64,000 nucleotides of DNA from Methylomarinovum caldicuralii (GCF_033126985.1 NZ_AP024714.1:1116001-1180000), one strand, 5' to 3'. Positions 1-9,032 are shown, counted from the first letter of the stretch. The notes: generated by a model from the letters alone, not told the origin. Program-made: numbers and translations.

Positions 1-578
1 TTGAGGGAGCAGAGAATGAACAGCGGCACCATCACGGTGCGCGACCAGTAGGAAACCTTGTCCAGGTGGAACGGGAACCACTTGGGGAACAGCATGATCT
101 CCACCGGGATGAAGGGTACCCCCCGCCAGGGGATCTGCCGGAACATGGCCAGCATGATGCGGGTGAAGACGTTGGCCTTGGCGGCCCCGCCTTGCGAGAG
201 GATGAAGTCACGCGCTTTGCGCATGTGGGGGGCGTCAGGGGAGTCGCCGGCCAGCTTGAGGGCGTAATAGGCCTTGACCGAACAGCTGATGTCGCCGCGG
301 CCGCCGGTATAGAGGGGCCAGCTGCCGTCGGCCTGCTGGCGGGCGCGGATGTAGTTGGCCAGTCTGGCCTGCAGGATCTCGTCCACCTCGTCCATGTGGT
401 GCATCATCAGGATGTACTCGGACGGGATGGTGCAATCGGCTTCGAACTCGTACAGCCAGTAGCCTTCCGGGTGCTGGTCGGCAAGCAGGGCGTCGCGGGC
501 CCTGGCGATGGCCTGATCCAGCAGGTCCCGGGCGGTGTCAAGCGCGTCTTGGCGTTGCAATGCGGAGAGCTGGGTCAT
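1..578 (-). CDS. shc: Squalene-hopene cyclase, N-terminal part (runs off the window)
   Basis: Squalene-hopene cyclase folds squalene into hopene/diplopterol at the inner membrane, the committed step of hopanoid synthesis. About 192 N-terminal residues are visible; the family is usually 630-720 residues, so the catalytic DXDD region lies outside the window. The frame read from ATG at 578 is open to the window edge. It shows GYWLYEFEAD near residue 39, typical of the class II triterpene cyclase N-terminus, followed by SEYILMMH and a QW-type repeat, QQADGSWPLYTGG, near residue 81. The start overlaps the 3' end of the squalene synthase gene by 41 bases, so the two form one operon that makes and then cyclises squalene. 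The family call is secure; the rest of the gene is unseen. Confidence 0.93.
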   Translation of the reverse strand, partial: MTQLSALQRQDALDTARDLLDQAIARARDALLADQHPEGYWLYEFEADCTIPSEYILMMHHMDEVDEILQARLANYIRARQQADGSWPLYTGGRGDISCSVKAYYALKLAGDSPDAPHMRKARDFILSQGGAAKANVFTRIMLAMFRQIPWRGVPFIPVEIMLFPKWFPFHLDKVSYWSRTVMVPLFILCSL

Positions 579-1713
579 GGATTGGGCCTCTGTTGTTGGT
601 ATGGTCGGGTTTTGGATGGGCGCCGATGGCACTCAGATCGAGCCATTCGGCCTTTGCCGGCCCCGGCAGCCCGCGGCTGGCGAGGGCGAACAGGGCGCGC
701 AGAAAATCGTCGTGGCGGTGGCAAATGCGGGTGGCGACGATGGTGGCCTTGACGCTGCGGCGCGAGATCTTGACCTCGTCCCCACGGCGGTAATAGGGAT
801 GCGCATCAATCTTGCGCAGGGTCAGCACCGCCATTCCCAAGGCCCACAGGCAGAAATCCCGCAGGCCGGTTTCGTATTCCGGGATCAGCAGGGTGTATTC
901 CAGGGCGTTGCGCAGATGGCCGTGGGCGATGGCGATGAGATCCCGCAGCCCGGCGACGAAACGCGGATCGTTGTGGCCGGGCCTGAGCTTGTCCAGGGAA
1001 AAGCATTGGCGTTGAAAGACATCCTGGGGCAGCCAGCAGACCCCGCGTTCCAGATCGGTCCAGACGTCCTTGAGAATGTTGGTCATTTGCAGCCCCTGGC
1101 CGAAGGAAACCGCCAGCGGCATCATTTCGTTGCGGTGCTGGGCAATGTACTGGGAATAGTTGCAGAACACCCGGGTCAGCATCTCACCCACGACACCGGC
1201 CACGTAGTAACAGTAGTGGTTCATGTCCTGCAGGGTCGGCAGGCCGTGGCTCAAATCGCGGTCCTGGAAATCGGCCATGCCGTGCCCCATAATGTCCACG
1301 CAGGTGGCCAGCGCCTCGCGGTCGTCCCGGGAGAAGCCGTGGGTGATGGCGATGACGCGGGGGATGACCCGGATCAGCGCGTGTTCGGCCGGCGGTGTCT
1401 GCTCGGAAAGCAGGGCGGCGAACTCCTGGGCGAAGGATTCGGCATCGGCCCGCCCTTGGACCACGGCGACGAAGCGTTCGCAGAAGCGGCGCTTGGTGTC
1501 GCGGTCGAGCAGGGGCTCGTCCTCGATGGTATCAACGATGCGGCACAACAAGTAGCCGTTGGCGACCACCTGGTGGACCGGCTCGGGAAGCTGGGGGATC
1601 GTCAGGGCGAAGGTGCGCGAAACCCCTTCGAGCAAATGGGCCTGAAAGGCCGCGTCATCCAACGCGTTCAGGTCCCTGGCGACGCTGGCTGCAGCGCTTC
1701 CATTCATCGACAC
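538..1713 (-). CDS. sqs: Squalene synthase (eukaryote-like SQS type)
   Basis: This enzyme condenses two farnesyl diphosphates head to head and reduces the product to squalene, the cyclase substrate. The 391-residue protein has the first aspartate motif DTIED at residues 61-65, a central YCYYVAGVVGEML segment (about 168-180) and a second motif, QMTNILKDVWTD (209-220). At this length, and with the YxxYVAG motif, it resembles eukaryotic and Methylococcus-type squalene synthases more than the shorter HpnC/HpnD pair of about 280 residues used by most hopanoid producers. The start could be GTG at 1713, which is better spaced from the GGGGGA ribosome site, or ATG at 1707. The cyclase gene follows with overlap. 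A good promoter (1767-1794) lies just upstream, abutted by an insertion sequence. Confidence 0.88.
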   Translation of the reverse strand: MSMNGSAAASVARDLNALDDAAFQAHLLEGVSRTFALTIPQLPEPVHQVVANGYLLCRIVDTIEDEPLLDRDTKRRFCERFVAVVQGRADAESFAQEFAALLSEQTPPAEHALIRVIPRVIAITHGFSRDDREALATCVDIMGHGMADFQDRDLSHGLPTLQDMNHYCYYVAGVVGEMLTRVFCNYSQYIAQHRNEMMPLAVSFGQGLQMTNILKDVWTDLERGVCWLPQDVFQRQCFSLDKLRPGHNDPRFVAGLRDLIAIAHGHLRNALEYTLLIPEYETGLRDFCLWALGMAVLTLRKIDAHPYYRRGDEVKISRRSVKATIVATRICHRHDDFLRALFALASRGLPGPAKAEWLDLSAIGAHPKPDHTNNRGPIHDPALRIATPRRA

Positions 1714-1766
1714 GAATCAATTTCCCCCTTGAGGATGCCGCAACGGGCAAGCTGATGGAATGGCTT

Positions 1767-1794
1767 ATTCTAGAGGTTTTGCCCGGACGGTCAA
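1767..1794 (-). promoter_or_regulatory. Probable sigma-70 promoter of sqs-shc
   Basis: Read leftward there is a -35 TTGACC (1794-1789), a 16-base spacer and a -10 TAGAAT (1772-1767), about 55 bases before the squalene synthase start. The first base of the -35 box is also the first base of the target duplication of the adjacent insertion sequence, so the insertion stopped just short of destroying the box. Confidence 0.6.
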
Positions 1795-1803
1795 GGGATG
1801 TTG

Positions 1804-3065
1804 CAGGGCAATCGCATGAATATACCCCACGAAGATGATGGTTTAAGATTCGATGACTTGCAGCAGATTACTTGGAGATTAGAGACTTCTTCTCTGAGGA
1901 GCATGCTTTTTGTGGGAGGCACAGATGCTGGAAAAGCCCCTGGCGCTGAGCGAGGTGTTCGTATCGATTCCGGACCCGCGACAATCATCGAAGGTAACTT
2001 ACGATCTGGTGGAAGTGCTGGTGGTTGTGGTGTGCGCGGTGATCTGCGGTGCCGATACGTTGGTGGAGATTGAACTTTGGGGCAAAGAGAAGCTGGATTG
2101 GCTGCGTCGATATGTGCCCTTGCCGCATGGGATTCCGTCCCACGACACCCTAGGGAGGATTTTGGCGATGATCGATCCGGAAGCGTTCGGATCGGCCTTC
2201 CAGCGCTGGGCGGTGAGCGTGGTTCCGGCATTGGAAGGTCAGGTGATCGCCATCGACGGCAAGACCAGTCGGCGCAGCCGGTCCAAGGGGCAGGATCCCC
2301 TGCATCTGGTCAGTGCCTTTGCGGCTCAGTACCGGTTGGTGGTCGGTCAAGAGGCGGTGGCCGACAAATCCAACGAGAAGACGGCCATTCCCGCCCTGCT
2401 GGAGACCCTGGCCTTGAAAGGATGCGTGGTGACCCTCGATGCCATGGGGACCGATCCCAAGATTGCCAAGGCCATCCGTGACCGGGGGGCCGACTATGTA
2501 CTGGCGGTCAAGGACAACCAGAAAGGTCTGTCCGAATCGATCCGGGATTTCTTCCAGGCCTTTCAGGACGCGCCGGACAAAACCCCGCATCAGCAATGCG
2601 AGACGGTCGACAAGGCGCATGGTCGCCTGGAAGTGCGACGCTGCTATGTGTTCGACCAGCTCGACGGCCTGGACCGGCCCCAGCGCTGGCCGGATCTGGC
2701 CTGCTTTGCCGTGGTCGAGTCCGAACGCACCGTCGCCGGCAAAACCACCCGGGAACGGCGTTTCTACATCACCAGCCTGCCGGCCGATGCCGAACGGCTG
2801 GCCTCGGCGGTGCGCCAGCATTGGGCGGTGGAGAACCCGCTTCACTGGTGTATGGATGTCGTATTCAACGATGATCAGATGCGCCTTCGAACCCGACATG
2901 CGGCTCATAACCTGGCGCTGCTCAAACAGATGGTGCTCAATCTCTTTCGCCTCGACCACACCAAACGCCGCGGGGGCATCAAGGCAAGACGGCTCCTGGC
3001 CGCCTCCAGTGACCACTACCGGGCTCAGTTGCTTGGATGGACGTAGCGTTCATGCGATTGCCCTG
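1804..3065 (+). mobile_element. ISAs1-family insertion sequence, intact copy 1
   Basis: The element is 1262 bp. It is bounded by 17-bp terminal inverted repeats, CAGGGCAATCGCATGAA at 1804-1820 and its reverse complement at 3049-3065. It is flanked by a perfect 10-bp target duplication, agggatgttg, at 1794-1803 and 3066-3075. Ends beginning CAGGG and 8-10 bp duplications fit the ISAs1 family. It carries one intact transposase gene and lies in the intergenic region between the divergent sqs and hpnH units. A second, inverted and frameshifted copy is at 14011-15263; the near identity of the two suggests recent activity. Confidence 0.95.
1925..3046 (+). CDS. ISAs1-family DDE transposase (intact)
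   Basis: The product is a 373-residue transposase for cut-and-paste movement of its own element. Visible family marks are the first catalytic Asp context AIDGKTSRRS, the second in VVTLDAMGTDP, and the Glu region VENPLHWCMDVVFNDD near the C-terminus, the hallmark of the ISAs1/H-repeat group. I chose ATG at 1925 because GGGAGG lies five bases upstream; a TTG in frame at 1910 is less likely. The run of six G at 2484-2489 keeps the frame here, whereas the second copy has seven. The stop is 19 bases inside the right end of the element. Confidence 0.93.
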   Translation: MLEKPLALSEVFVSIPDPRQSSKVTYDLVEVLVVVVCAVICGADTLVEIELWGKEKLDWLRRYVPLPHGIPSHDTLGRILAMIDPEAFGSAFQRWAVSVVPALEGQVIAIDGKTSRRSRSKGQDPLHLVSAFAAQYRLVVGQEAVADKSNEKTAIPALLETLALKGCVVTLDAMGTDPKIAKAIRDRGADYVLAVKDNQKGLSESIRDFFQAFQDAPDKTPHQQCETVDKAHGRLEVRRCYVFDQLDGLDRPQRWPDLACFAVVESERTVAGKTTRERRFYITSLPADAERLASAVRQHWAVENPLHWCMDVVFNDDQMRLRTRHAAHNLALLKQMVLNLFRLDHTKRRGGIKARRLLAASSDHYRAQLLGWT

Positions 3066-3072
3066 AGGGATG

Positions 3073-3100
3073 TTGTTTTTTCGCCTAAAGCCGCTAAACT
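3073..3100 (+). promoter_or_regulatory. Possible promoter of hpnH-hpnB
   Basis: TTGTTT (3073-3078), a 16-base spacer and TAAACT (3095-3100) form a plausible sigma-70 promoter about 160 bases before hpnH. The first three bases of the -35 belong to the right-hand copy of the IS target duplication. Before insertion this box lay back to back with the sqs -35. The 3101-3260 leader shows no other feature I can name apart from the GGAGAG ribosome site before hpnH. Confidence 0.35.
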
Positions 3101-3260
3101 AGGCCGCCAAGGTTTCCATCGACCTGACAGGCTTTTCCTGTGGCGCAGATGCAACAGGCCGGATCGTCCCGGCGCTTGATTCTGCGGCCCAAACAGAGCT
3201 AAATAGTAGGAAATCGCCGCCCGGGTCTGCCGCCGAAGAATACCAAAACGGAGAGAGAAA

Positions 3261-4355
3261 ATGGGCATCCCATTGAAACAACAAGCCGCTGTCGCCCGCT
3301 ATCTGATCACGCAGAAACTCAAAGGGGTGAAGCGCTACCCGCTGGTGCTGATGCTCGAACCGCTGTTCCAGTGCAACCTGGCCTGCGCCGGTTGCGGCAA
3401 GATCGACCACCCCGACGAAATCCTCAAACGCCGCCTGTCGGTGGCGGAGTGCCTGGAGGCGGTGGACGAGTGCGGTGCCCCCATCGTGTCCATCCCCGGT
3501 GGCGAGCCGTTGCTCCACAAGGAGATGCCCCAGATCGTCGAGGGTATCATCGCCCGCAAGAAGTTCGTCTATCTGTGCACCAACGCCCTCCTGCTCAAGA
3601 AGCGGATGAAGGACTACACCCCGTCGCCCTATCTGACCTTCTCGGTACACCTCGACGGGCTGAAGGAGCGCCACGACGCCTCCGTCTGTCAGGAAGGGGT
3701 GTTCGAGCGCGCCGTCGATGCCATTCGGGAGGCGCTGGCACGCGGCTTCCGGGTCACGGTCAACTGTACCCTGTTCCAGGGCGAGTCGGCCGAGGAGATC
3801 GCCGAGTTCCTCGATTTCTGCAACGGTCTCGGAATCGAGGCGGTGACCATTTCGCCGGGGTTCCAGTACGAGAAAGCGCCGCGCCAGGACGTCTTCATCC
3901 GCAATTCCGAAACCAAGGAACTGTTCCGGAGGCTGTTCCGCATTGGCAAGGAAAGGCAGGCCAAGTGGCGTCTGAACCACTCCTCCTTCTATCTCGATTT
4001 TCTCGCCGGCAACCGCGCCTACAGCTGCACCCCGTGGGGCAATCCCACCCGTAACGTGTTCGGCTGGCAGAAGCCGTGCTATTTCCTCGCCGACGAAGGT
4101 TACGCCAAGACCTTCAAGGAGCTGATGGAAACCACCCCCTGGGACAAGTACGGCACCGCCAGGAATCCCAAGTGTGCCAACTGCATGGCCCACTGCGGTT
4201 ACGAACCCACGGCAGTGGAAGACGCCATGGCCCATCCGCTGCAGGCGGCCTGGGTGGCGCTGATGGGGCCGCGCACCGAAGGTCCGATGGTGCCGGACCC
4301 GGAAATGGCCCGCAAAGCCAGGGAAGCCGACTCCCTGGCCGAAGCTGTCGAGTAA
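3261..4355 (+). CDS. hpnH: Adenosylhopane synthase, radical SAM protein HpnH
   Basis: HpnH joins the adenosyl radical of S-adenosylmethionine to diploptene, giving adenosylhopane, precursor of all C35 extended hopanoids. The 364-residue protein has the radical SAM cysteines C38, C42 and C45 in FQCNLACAGCGKID, then the SIPGGEPLL glycine motif and a C-terminal cysteine-rich segment, NPKCANCMAHCGYEP, as in the SPASM-like tail of this family. ATG at 3261 follows a GGAGAG ribosome site. hpnB starts 18 bases downstream. The divergent squalene synthase and cyclase genes across the IS supply its substrate. The family call is firm; the activity is taken from characterised homologues. Confidence 0.95.
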   Translation: MGIPLKQQAAVARYLITQKLKGVKRYPLVLMLEPLFQCNLACAGCGKIDHPDEILKRRLSVAECLEAVDECGAPIVSIPGGEPLLHKEMPQIVEGIIARKKFVYLCTNALLLKKRMKDYTPSPYLTFSVHLDGLKERHDASVCQEGVFERAVDAIREALARGFRVTVNCTLFQGESAEEIAEFLDFCNGLGIEAVTISPGFQYEKAPRQDVFIRNSETKELFRRLFRIGKERQAKWRLNHSSFYLDFLAGNRAYSCTPWGNPTRNVFGWQKPCYFLADEGYAKTFKELMETTPWDKYGTARNPKCANCMAHCGYEPTAVEDAMAHPLQAAWVALMGPRTEGPMVPDPEMARKAREADSLAEAVE

Positions 4356-4373
4356 TCCCGTCTTATTTCAGCG

Positions 4374-5480
4374 ATGGCCTGGTTCGAGGGCGCCGCAGCT
4401 TTGGCTGCGGCGCTTTGGATTGTGGTGCTGCTGCTGCCATGGCAGCCGTGGCGCAACCGGGAAGTGCTGGAGCCGCAGCCGGAAAGGATGGCCGATACGG
4501 CCGCGCTGACAGTGCTCATTCCCGCCCGCAACGAAGCCGCGGTCATCGCCCAGACCCTGGCGGCGCTGGCGGGGCAGGTGCCGGGCCTTCGGGTCGTGGT
4601 GGTGGACGACGGCTCCGACGACGGCACCGCCGAGGTCGCCCGCGGGGTGGCGGGCCTGCGCTTGACCGTGGTGCCGGGCGCGCCTTTACCGCCGGGATGG
4701 AGCGGCAAGCTCTGGGCCCTGGAGCAGGGCCTGCGGCACATCGAAACCCCGAACGTGTTGCTGCTCGACGCCGACATCGAACTCAAGCCCGGCATGCTGG
4801 CGGCGCTGCTGGCCAAACAGGCGGAAGGCTGGGATCTGGTCTCCATCATGGCCCTGCTGCGCACCCGGTCCCGGTGGGAAAAGCTGCTGATGCCGGCCTT
4901 CGTCTATTTTTTCAAGCACATCTATCCCTTCGCCCTGGCCAATTCTCCCCGGATTTCCTGGGTTGCCGCCGCCGCCGGCGGCTGCATTCTGGTCCGCACC
5001 GAGGCCCTGCGGCGCTGTGGCGCTTTCGCCAGTCTCCGGGACGCCCTCATCGACGACTGCACCCTGGCGACCCGGGTCAAGGCGCTGGGTTACCGCACCT
5101 GGATCGGTCTGTCCCACGGGGTGGTCAGCCACCGGGCTTACGACGATCTGGAAACGATCTGGAACATGGTGGCGCGCACCGCCTATACCCAGTTGGGTTA
5201 TTCGCCGCTGTTGCTGGGGGTTTGCACCCTGATGCTGGGGTGGATGTTCCTGGTGCCGGTGCTGGCGGCCGCCATTCCTGCAACCCGGCTGTGGGGGGCG
5301 GCGGCCTGGGGGGCGATGACGCTTTCCTTGCTGCCCACGGTGCGTTTCTACCGTCTGTCACCCCTGTGGGCGTTGCCGCTGCCGGTGACCGCCGCTTTCT
5401 ATCTGGCGATGACCTGGAGCTCTGCCTGGCGCTACTGGCACGGCATCCGCAGCCGCTGGAAAGGGCGGGTGTACGGTTGA
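4374..5480 (+). CDS. hpnB: Hopanoid-associated glycosyltransferase HpnB
   Basis: This is a membrane-bound family 2 glycosyltransferase found in hopanoid loci; its exact substrate is not established. The 368-residue protein has an N-terminal membrane segment (about 5-23), the nucleotide-sugar fold start TVLIPARNEAAVI (about 45-58), VVVDDGSDDGTAEVA, the metal-binding LLLDADIE and the GWSGKLWALEQG segment characteristic of HpnB. Hydrophobic C-terminal helices span about residues 280-350. It follows hpnH by 18 bases in the same direction and is therefore co-transcribed. Its stop lies one base from the convergent apt stop, with no terminator visible between them. Confidence 0.9.
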   Translation: MAWFEGAAALAAALWIVVLLLPWQPWRNREVLEPQPERMADTAALTVLIPARNEAAVIAQTLAALAGQVPGLRVVVVDDGSDDGTAEVARGVAGLRLTVVPGAPLPPGWSGKLWALEQGLRHIETPNVLLLDADIELKPGMLAALLAKQAEGWDLVSIMALLRTRSRWEKLLMPAFVYFFKHIYPFALANSPRISWVAAAAGGCILVRTEALRRCGAFASLRDALIDDCTLATRVKALGYRTWIGLSHGVVSHRAYDDLETIWNMVARTAYTQLGYSPLLLGVCTLMLGWMFLVPVLAAAIPATRLWGAAAWGAMTLSLLPTVRFYRLSPLWALPLPVTAAFYLAMTWSSAWRYWHGIRSRWKGRVYG

Positions 5481-5481
5481 T

Positions 5482-6012
5482 TCAGAAATGCAGCAGGCTG
5501 TGGACCGGGTAGGGTGACAGGCGCTGGCGGCCGCCCAGTTCGTCCAGCTCGATGACGAAGGCCAGAGCGTAGACCTCGGCCCCCAGACGTTCCACCAGCT
5601 CGCAGCTGGCCCTGGCGGTGCCGCCGGTGGCGAGCAGATCGTCCACCAGCAGCACCCGGTCGCCGGGGCCGCAGGCGTCGATGTGGGCCTCCAGGGTGTT
5701 TTCCCCGTATTCCAGGGCGTAGGAGACGCTCTGGACGTCGTAGGGAAGCTTGCCCGGTTTGCGCAGGGGGATGAAGCCGACCCCCAGTTCCCAGGCCGCC
5801 AGGCTGCCGAAGATGAATCCCCGCGCCTCCATGCCGGCCACCGCGGTGATCGGGGCGCCGACGAAGGGATGGATGAGGTGGTGGACCGCCAGGCGCAGGG
5901 TCGCCGGATCGCGCACCAGCGGGGTGATGTCCTTGAACAGAATCCCGAGTTTGGGGAAGTCGGGGATGTTGCGGATCTTCTCCCGCAGCCGGCTCTGCCA
6001 GTCCATGGTCAT
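5482..6012 (-). CDS. apt: Adenine phosphoribosyltransferase
   Basis: Apt salvages adenine by joining it to PRPP to give AMP in the cytoplasm. The 176-residue protein has the normal family length, [14 protein letters not shown] near the start, EARGFIFG, and the PRPP-binding loop [14 protein letters not shown]. The ATG at 6012 overlaps the dxs stop (ATGA), so the two are translationally coupled; a second in-frame ATG at 6006 is the alternative start. The link to dxs may only reflect shared expression. Near an HpnH locus, though, adenine salvage could recycle adenine released when adenosylhopane is trimmed by the nucleosidase HpnG, which is not in this window. That link is inference. Confidence 0.93.
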   Translation of the reverse strand: MTMDWQSRLREKIRNIPDFPKLGILFKDITPLVRDPATLRLAVHHLIHPFVGAPITAVAGMEARGFIFGSLAAWELGVGFIPLRKPGKLPYDVQSVSYALEYGENTLEAHIDACGPGDRVLLVDDLLATGGTARASCELVERLGAEVYALAFVIELDELGGRQRLSPYPVHSLLHF

Positions 6013-7895
6013 GCGATGATCTTGAGCTTGTCGTGCTGTTGGAGGAAATGCGCGATGTTGCGGCGGATGCCGTCGGCGTCCAGTTCCACTTCGCTGAGCA
6101 GCTCCTCGCGGCTGCCGTGCTCGACGTAGCGGTCCGGCAGGCCAAGATTGAGCACCGGCAATGGCAGGCCGTGGGCCACCAGGCATTCGTTGACGGCACT
6201 GCCGGCGCCGCCCATGACGGCGTTTTCCTCCACCGTGACCAGATAGTCGTGGCTGCGGGCCAGCTCCGCCACCAGGTCTTCGTCCAGCGGCTTGACGAAG
6301 CGCATGTTGGCGACGGTGGCGTCGAGACCTTCCGCCGCTTCCAGGGCCGGCGCCACCATGGCGCCGAAGGCGAGGATGGCCACCCGTTTGCCGCGGCGGC
6401 GGATCTCCCCCTTGCCCAGCGGCAGGGTGGTGGCGTCTCGCTGCAGACGGACGCCGGGACCGGTGCCGCGGGGATAGCGCACCGCCGCCGGCCGCCCTGA
6501 GGCGATGGCGGTGTTGAGCATCTGATAGCATTCGTTTTCGTCCGCCGGGGCCATGACGATCATGTTGGGGATGCAGCGCAGGAAGCTGAGATCGTAGGCG
6601 CCGGCATGGGTGGGGCCGTCGGGGCCGACCAGGCCGGCGCGATCGATGGCGAACACCACCGGCAGGTTCTGCAGCGCCACGTCGTGGATCAGTTGATCGT
6701 AACCGCGCTGCAGGAAGGTGGAGTAGATCGCCACCACCGGTTTCAGCCCTTCGCAGGCCATGCCCGCGGCCACGGTGACGGCGTGCTGTTCGGCGATGCC
6801 GACGTCGAAATAGCGTTCGGGGAAGCGCTCGGAAAATTCCACCAGCCCTGAACCTTCCCGCATCGCCGGGGTGATGCCGACTAGCTTGGGTTCGCGCTCG
6901 GCGGCGTCGCACAGCCAGTGGCTGAACACCTGGGTGTAGCTCAGCCCCTTGCTGGGTGCCTTGGTCATGCGGTCCTTGGACGGATCGAAGGGGGAGACGC
7001 CGTGGTAGGTCACCGGATCGCGCTCGGCCGGCAGATAGCCTTTGCCTTTCTTGGTGATGACGTGGAGGAACTGCGGCCCCTTCAGTTCGCGGATGTTGCG
7101 CAGGGTCGTGATCAGGGTGTCCAGATCGTGGCCGTCGACGGGGCCGATGTAGTTGAAGCCCAGTTCCTCGAACAGGGTGCCCGGCGCCACCATGCCCTTG
7201 ACGTGCTCTTCGGCGCGGCGGGCCAGCTCCCAGACCTCCGGCACCCGCGACAGAATCTGCTTGCTCCCCTGGCGTACGGTGGTGTAGAGCTTGCTCGACA
7301 GGATCTTGGCCAGGTAGTTGGTCATCGCCCCGACATTGGGGGAAATGGACATCTCGTTGTCGTTGAGGATCACCAGCAGGTTGGCGTCCAGGGCACCGGC
7401 GTGGTTGAGGGCTTCGAAGGCCATGCCTCCGGTGAGCCCGCCGTCGCCTATGATCGCCACCGCGCGCTGGTCGCGTCCTTCCAGGGAAGCGGCGATGGCC
7501 ATCCCCAGGGCGGCGGAGATAGAGGTGCTCGAATGGCCCACGCCGAAAGCGTCGTAGGGGCTTTCGCTGCGCTTGGGGAACGGCGTCAGGCCACCGCGTT
7601 TGCGGATGGTGGGCAGGCGGTCGCGGCGGCCGGTGAGGATCTTGTGGGGATAGGCCTGATGGCCCACGTCCCAGACCAGGCGGTCGTGGGGCGTGTTGTA
7701 AACGTAATGGAGGGCGATGGTCAGTTCCACCGTGCCCAGGCCGGCGGCGAGATGGCCGCCGGAGCGGCTCACGCTCTCCAGCAGGAAATGGCGCACTTCC
7801 TCGGCCAGCTGCGTCAGCTCGGCTTCACTGAGCCGGCGCAGGTCGTCGGGAGAATCGATGCGGCTGAGCAGGGGATAGTTCTTGAGATCGATCAT
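6009..7895 (-). CDS. dxs: 1-deoxy-D-xylulose-5-phosphate synthase
   Basis: Dxs condenses pyruvate and glyceraldehyde-3-phosphate with thiamine diphosphate, the first and flux-controlling step of the MEP isoprenoid pathway, and so feeds farnesyl diphosphate to the nearby squalene and hopanoid genes. The 628-residue protein has normal length. It shows [13 protein letters not shown] near residue 78, the thiamine-binding [18 protein letters not shown] and, in the transketolase pyrimidine domain, [25 protein letters not shown]-17-GATAAT promoter stands 43 bases upstream. apt overlaps the stop by four bases. Placing dxs beside hopanoid genes makes sense for a bacterium with heavy triterpenoid demand. 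Confidence 0.97.
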   Translation of the reverse strand: MIDLKNYPLLSRIDSPDDLRRLSEAELTQLAEEVRHFLLESVSRSGGHLAAGLGTVELTIALHYVYNTPHDRLVWDVGHQAYPHKILTGRRDRLPTIRKRGGLTPFPKRSESPYDAFGVGHSSTSISAALGMAIAASLEGRDQRAVAIIGDGGLTGGMAFEALNHAGALDANLLVILNDNEMSISPNVGAMTNYLAKILSSKLYTTVRQGSKQILSRVPEVWELARRAEEHVKGMVAPGTLFEELGFNYIGPVDGHDLDTLITTLRNIRELKGPQFLHVITKKGKGYLPAERDPVTYHGVSPFDPSKDRMTKAPSKGLSYTQVFSHWLCDAAEREPKLVGITPAMREGSGLVEFSERFPERYFDVGIAEQHAVTVAAGMACEGLKPVVAIYSTFLQRGYDQLIHDVALQNLPVVFAIDRAGLVGPDGPTHAGAYDLSFLRCIPNMIVMAPADENECYQMLNTAIASGRPAAVRYPRGTGPGVRLQRDATTLPLGKGEIRRRGKRVAILAFGAMVAPALEAAEGLDATVANMRFVKPLDEDLVAELARSHDYLVTVEENAVMGGAGSAVNECLVAHGLPLPVLNLGLPDRYVEHGSREELLSEVELDADGIRRNIAHFLQQHDKLKIIA

Positions 7896-7937
7896 AAGCG
7901 GTATGGGCTGGAGGGGATGTCAGGTGGAACGGAAGCC

Positions 7938-7966
7938 ATTATCCAACGCGGCCTGGTGCGGTGCAA
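7938..7966 (-). promoter_or_regulatory. Probable sigma-70 promoter of dxs-apt
   Basis: Read leftward: -35 TTGCAC (7966-7961), a 17-base spacer and -10 GATAAT (7943-7938). Each box differs from consensus at one or two positions. It lies between the stop of the small membrane gene at 7971 and the dxs start at 7895. Confidence 0.6.
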
Positions 7967-7970
7967 GCGC

Positions 7971-8138
7971 CTAGCCGTCCTCGTGTTCCAGGCGGATGCC
8001 GATGATTTCCAGGACGATGGCGACCATCAGGATGGCCAGGCTGCCGGCCCACAGTTCCGGAGCCAGCCACAACAGCAGCGCGCCGAAGCCGACCAGCATC
8101 GAGCCCAGCAGGCGGCGACGGAGGGTGTTTCTCAGCAT
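7971..8138 (-). CDS. Small two-helix membrane protein
   Basis: This is a 55-residue protein of unknown function. From ATG at 8138 it has a basic N-terminus (MLRNTLRRRLLG) followed by two hydrophobic helices, about 11-27 and 31-47, and an acidic tail, LEHEDG, so both ends probably face the cytoplasm. Similar short proteins occur in other gammaproteobacteria by my recollection, without a named family. The frame stays open further upstream, but only this part looks like a protein. It lies upstream of dxs and diverges from the helical protein gene at 8262. The intergenic 8139-8261 must hold both promoters; I see only weak boxes there. Confidence 0.6.
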   Translation of the reverse strand: MLRNTLRRRLLGSMLVGFGALLLWLAPELWAGSLAILMVAIVLEIIGIRLEHEDG

Positions 8139-8261
8139 GACCTTCAATTCCCAGAATGCAGGTCGGTTATTGTAACACTCCGAAACGACGGTATGCTTGC
8201 AGTTTGCCGGGGATTTGGCCACCATAGCCGCGAGATTGCCATTCCTGTAAGGAGCGAGTCT

Positions 8262-9032
8262 ATGAGCCAAGACAATACCCACGAATCAAAACCGCAACCG
8301 CAAGCGGGTGCCGAGTCCCCCAAGGCGGGTGAAACCCCTCAGGCCGAGTCCCAGCGTCAGCGCGAAGAGGCCATGGCCTGGCTCGAGGCTTCGGTGCGCG
8401 AGGCGGTGGCCAAGGGGGAGGACATCCGTGAAACCGTCCGCCGCCTGACCGTCGAGGCCCTGTCCGAAGGCCGTCTGAATGCCGAGGAAGTGCGTCAGGT
8501 GATCGAATCGGTTCTGAAGGGGGCCGGTGCCGGGATCGAGAAGCACGGATCCCGGGCTCGGGAGGCCTTGGAGGAAGTCCTGCGCGGCCTCGAGGACGGT
8601 CTTATCAAAGCGGCGGAGGCCTCTAAGCTGGCGTTGGAGGAGGCCGCCAGCCGGGCCCAGGAATTCGCCGAACAGGACGTCAAACTGGCTCTGGAGCAGT
8701 TGCGCAATCTGGAGCGGGTCTATCTCGACACCCTCACCGAGGTGGCGAAACGGGGCTCCGAGCAATTCCGCACCATTCTCGACGACCTGGTCCGTCACGC
8801 CCGCAACAGCGGCACTGCCATCGGCGAGTATCTGGCGGAGGTGATGGAGGAGCTGCCGCGCAAACTCCGGGAAGCGGGGGAATGGGGGCTGAAGGCGGTC
8901 AGCGAGAGCGCCCGGGTGGCCGGTTCCCAGCTGGCGGCCATCGCCAGCGGCTTCCTTGCCGGCATCGCCGACGCCCTGGACCGGCAGGCCAAGCGTTTGG
9001 GCGGAGAAGACGAGCACCGTAGAAAAAGCTGA
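8262..9032 (+). CDS. Helical, phasin-like protein (resembles DUF6781)
   Basis: The 256-residue product has no recognised enzymatic motif. ATG at 8262 follows a good AAGGAG site. After a polar, disordered N-terminus (about 1-30) the sequence is almost continuous amphipathic helix, rich in Ala, Glu, Leu and Arg with heptad-like spacing (LALEEAASRAQEFAEQ, LEQLRNLERVYLDTL). This pattern suits coiled-coil or surface-binding proteins such as phasins. A mildly hydrophobic stretch, SQLAAIASGFLAGIADAL, lies near the C-terminus (about 225-243). The stop overlaps the start of the ABC1-kinase gene (TGATG), so the two products are made together and probably act together. From memory it resembles DUF6781 proteins; I am not sure of that. 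Confidence 0.6.
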   Translation: MSQDNTHESKPQPQAGAESPKAGETPQAESQRQREEAMAWLEASVREAVAKGEDIRETVRRLTVEALSEGRLNAEEVRQVIESVLKGAGAGIEKHGSRAREALEEVLRGLEDGLIKAAEASKLALEEAASRAQEFAEQDVKLALEQLRNLERVYLDTLTEVAKRGSEQFRTILDDLVRHARNSGTAIGEYLAEVMEELPRKLREAGEWGLKAVSESARVAGSQLAAIASGFLAGIADALDRQAKRLGGEDEHRRKS

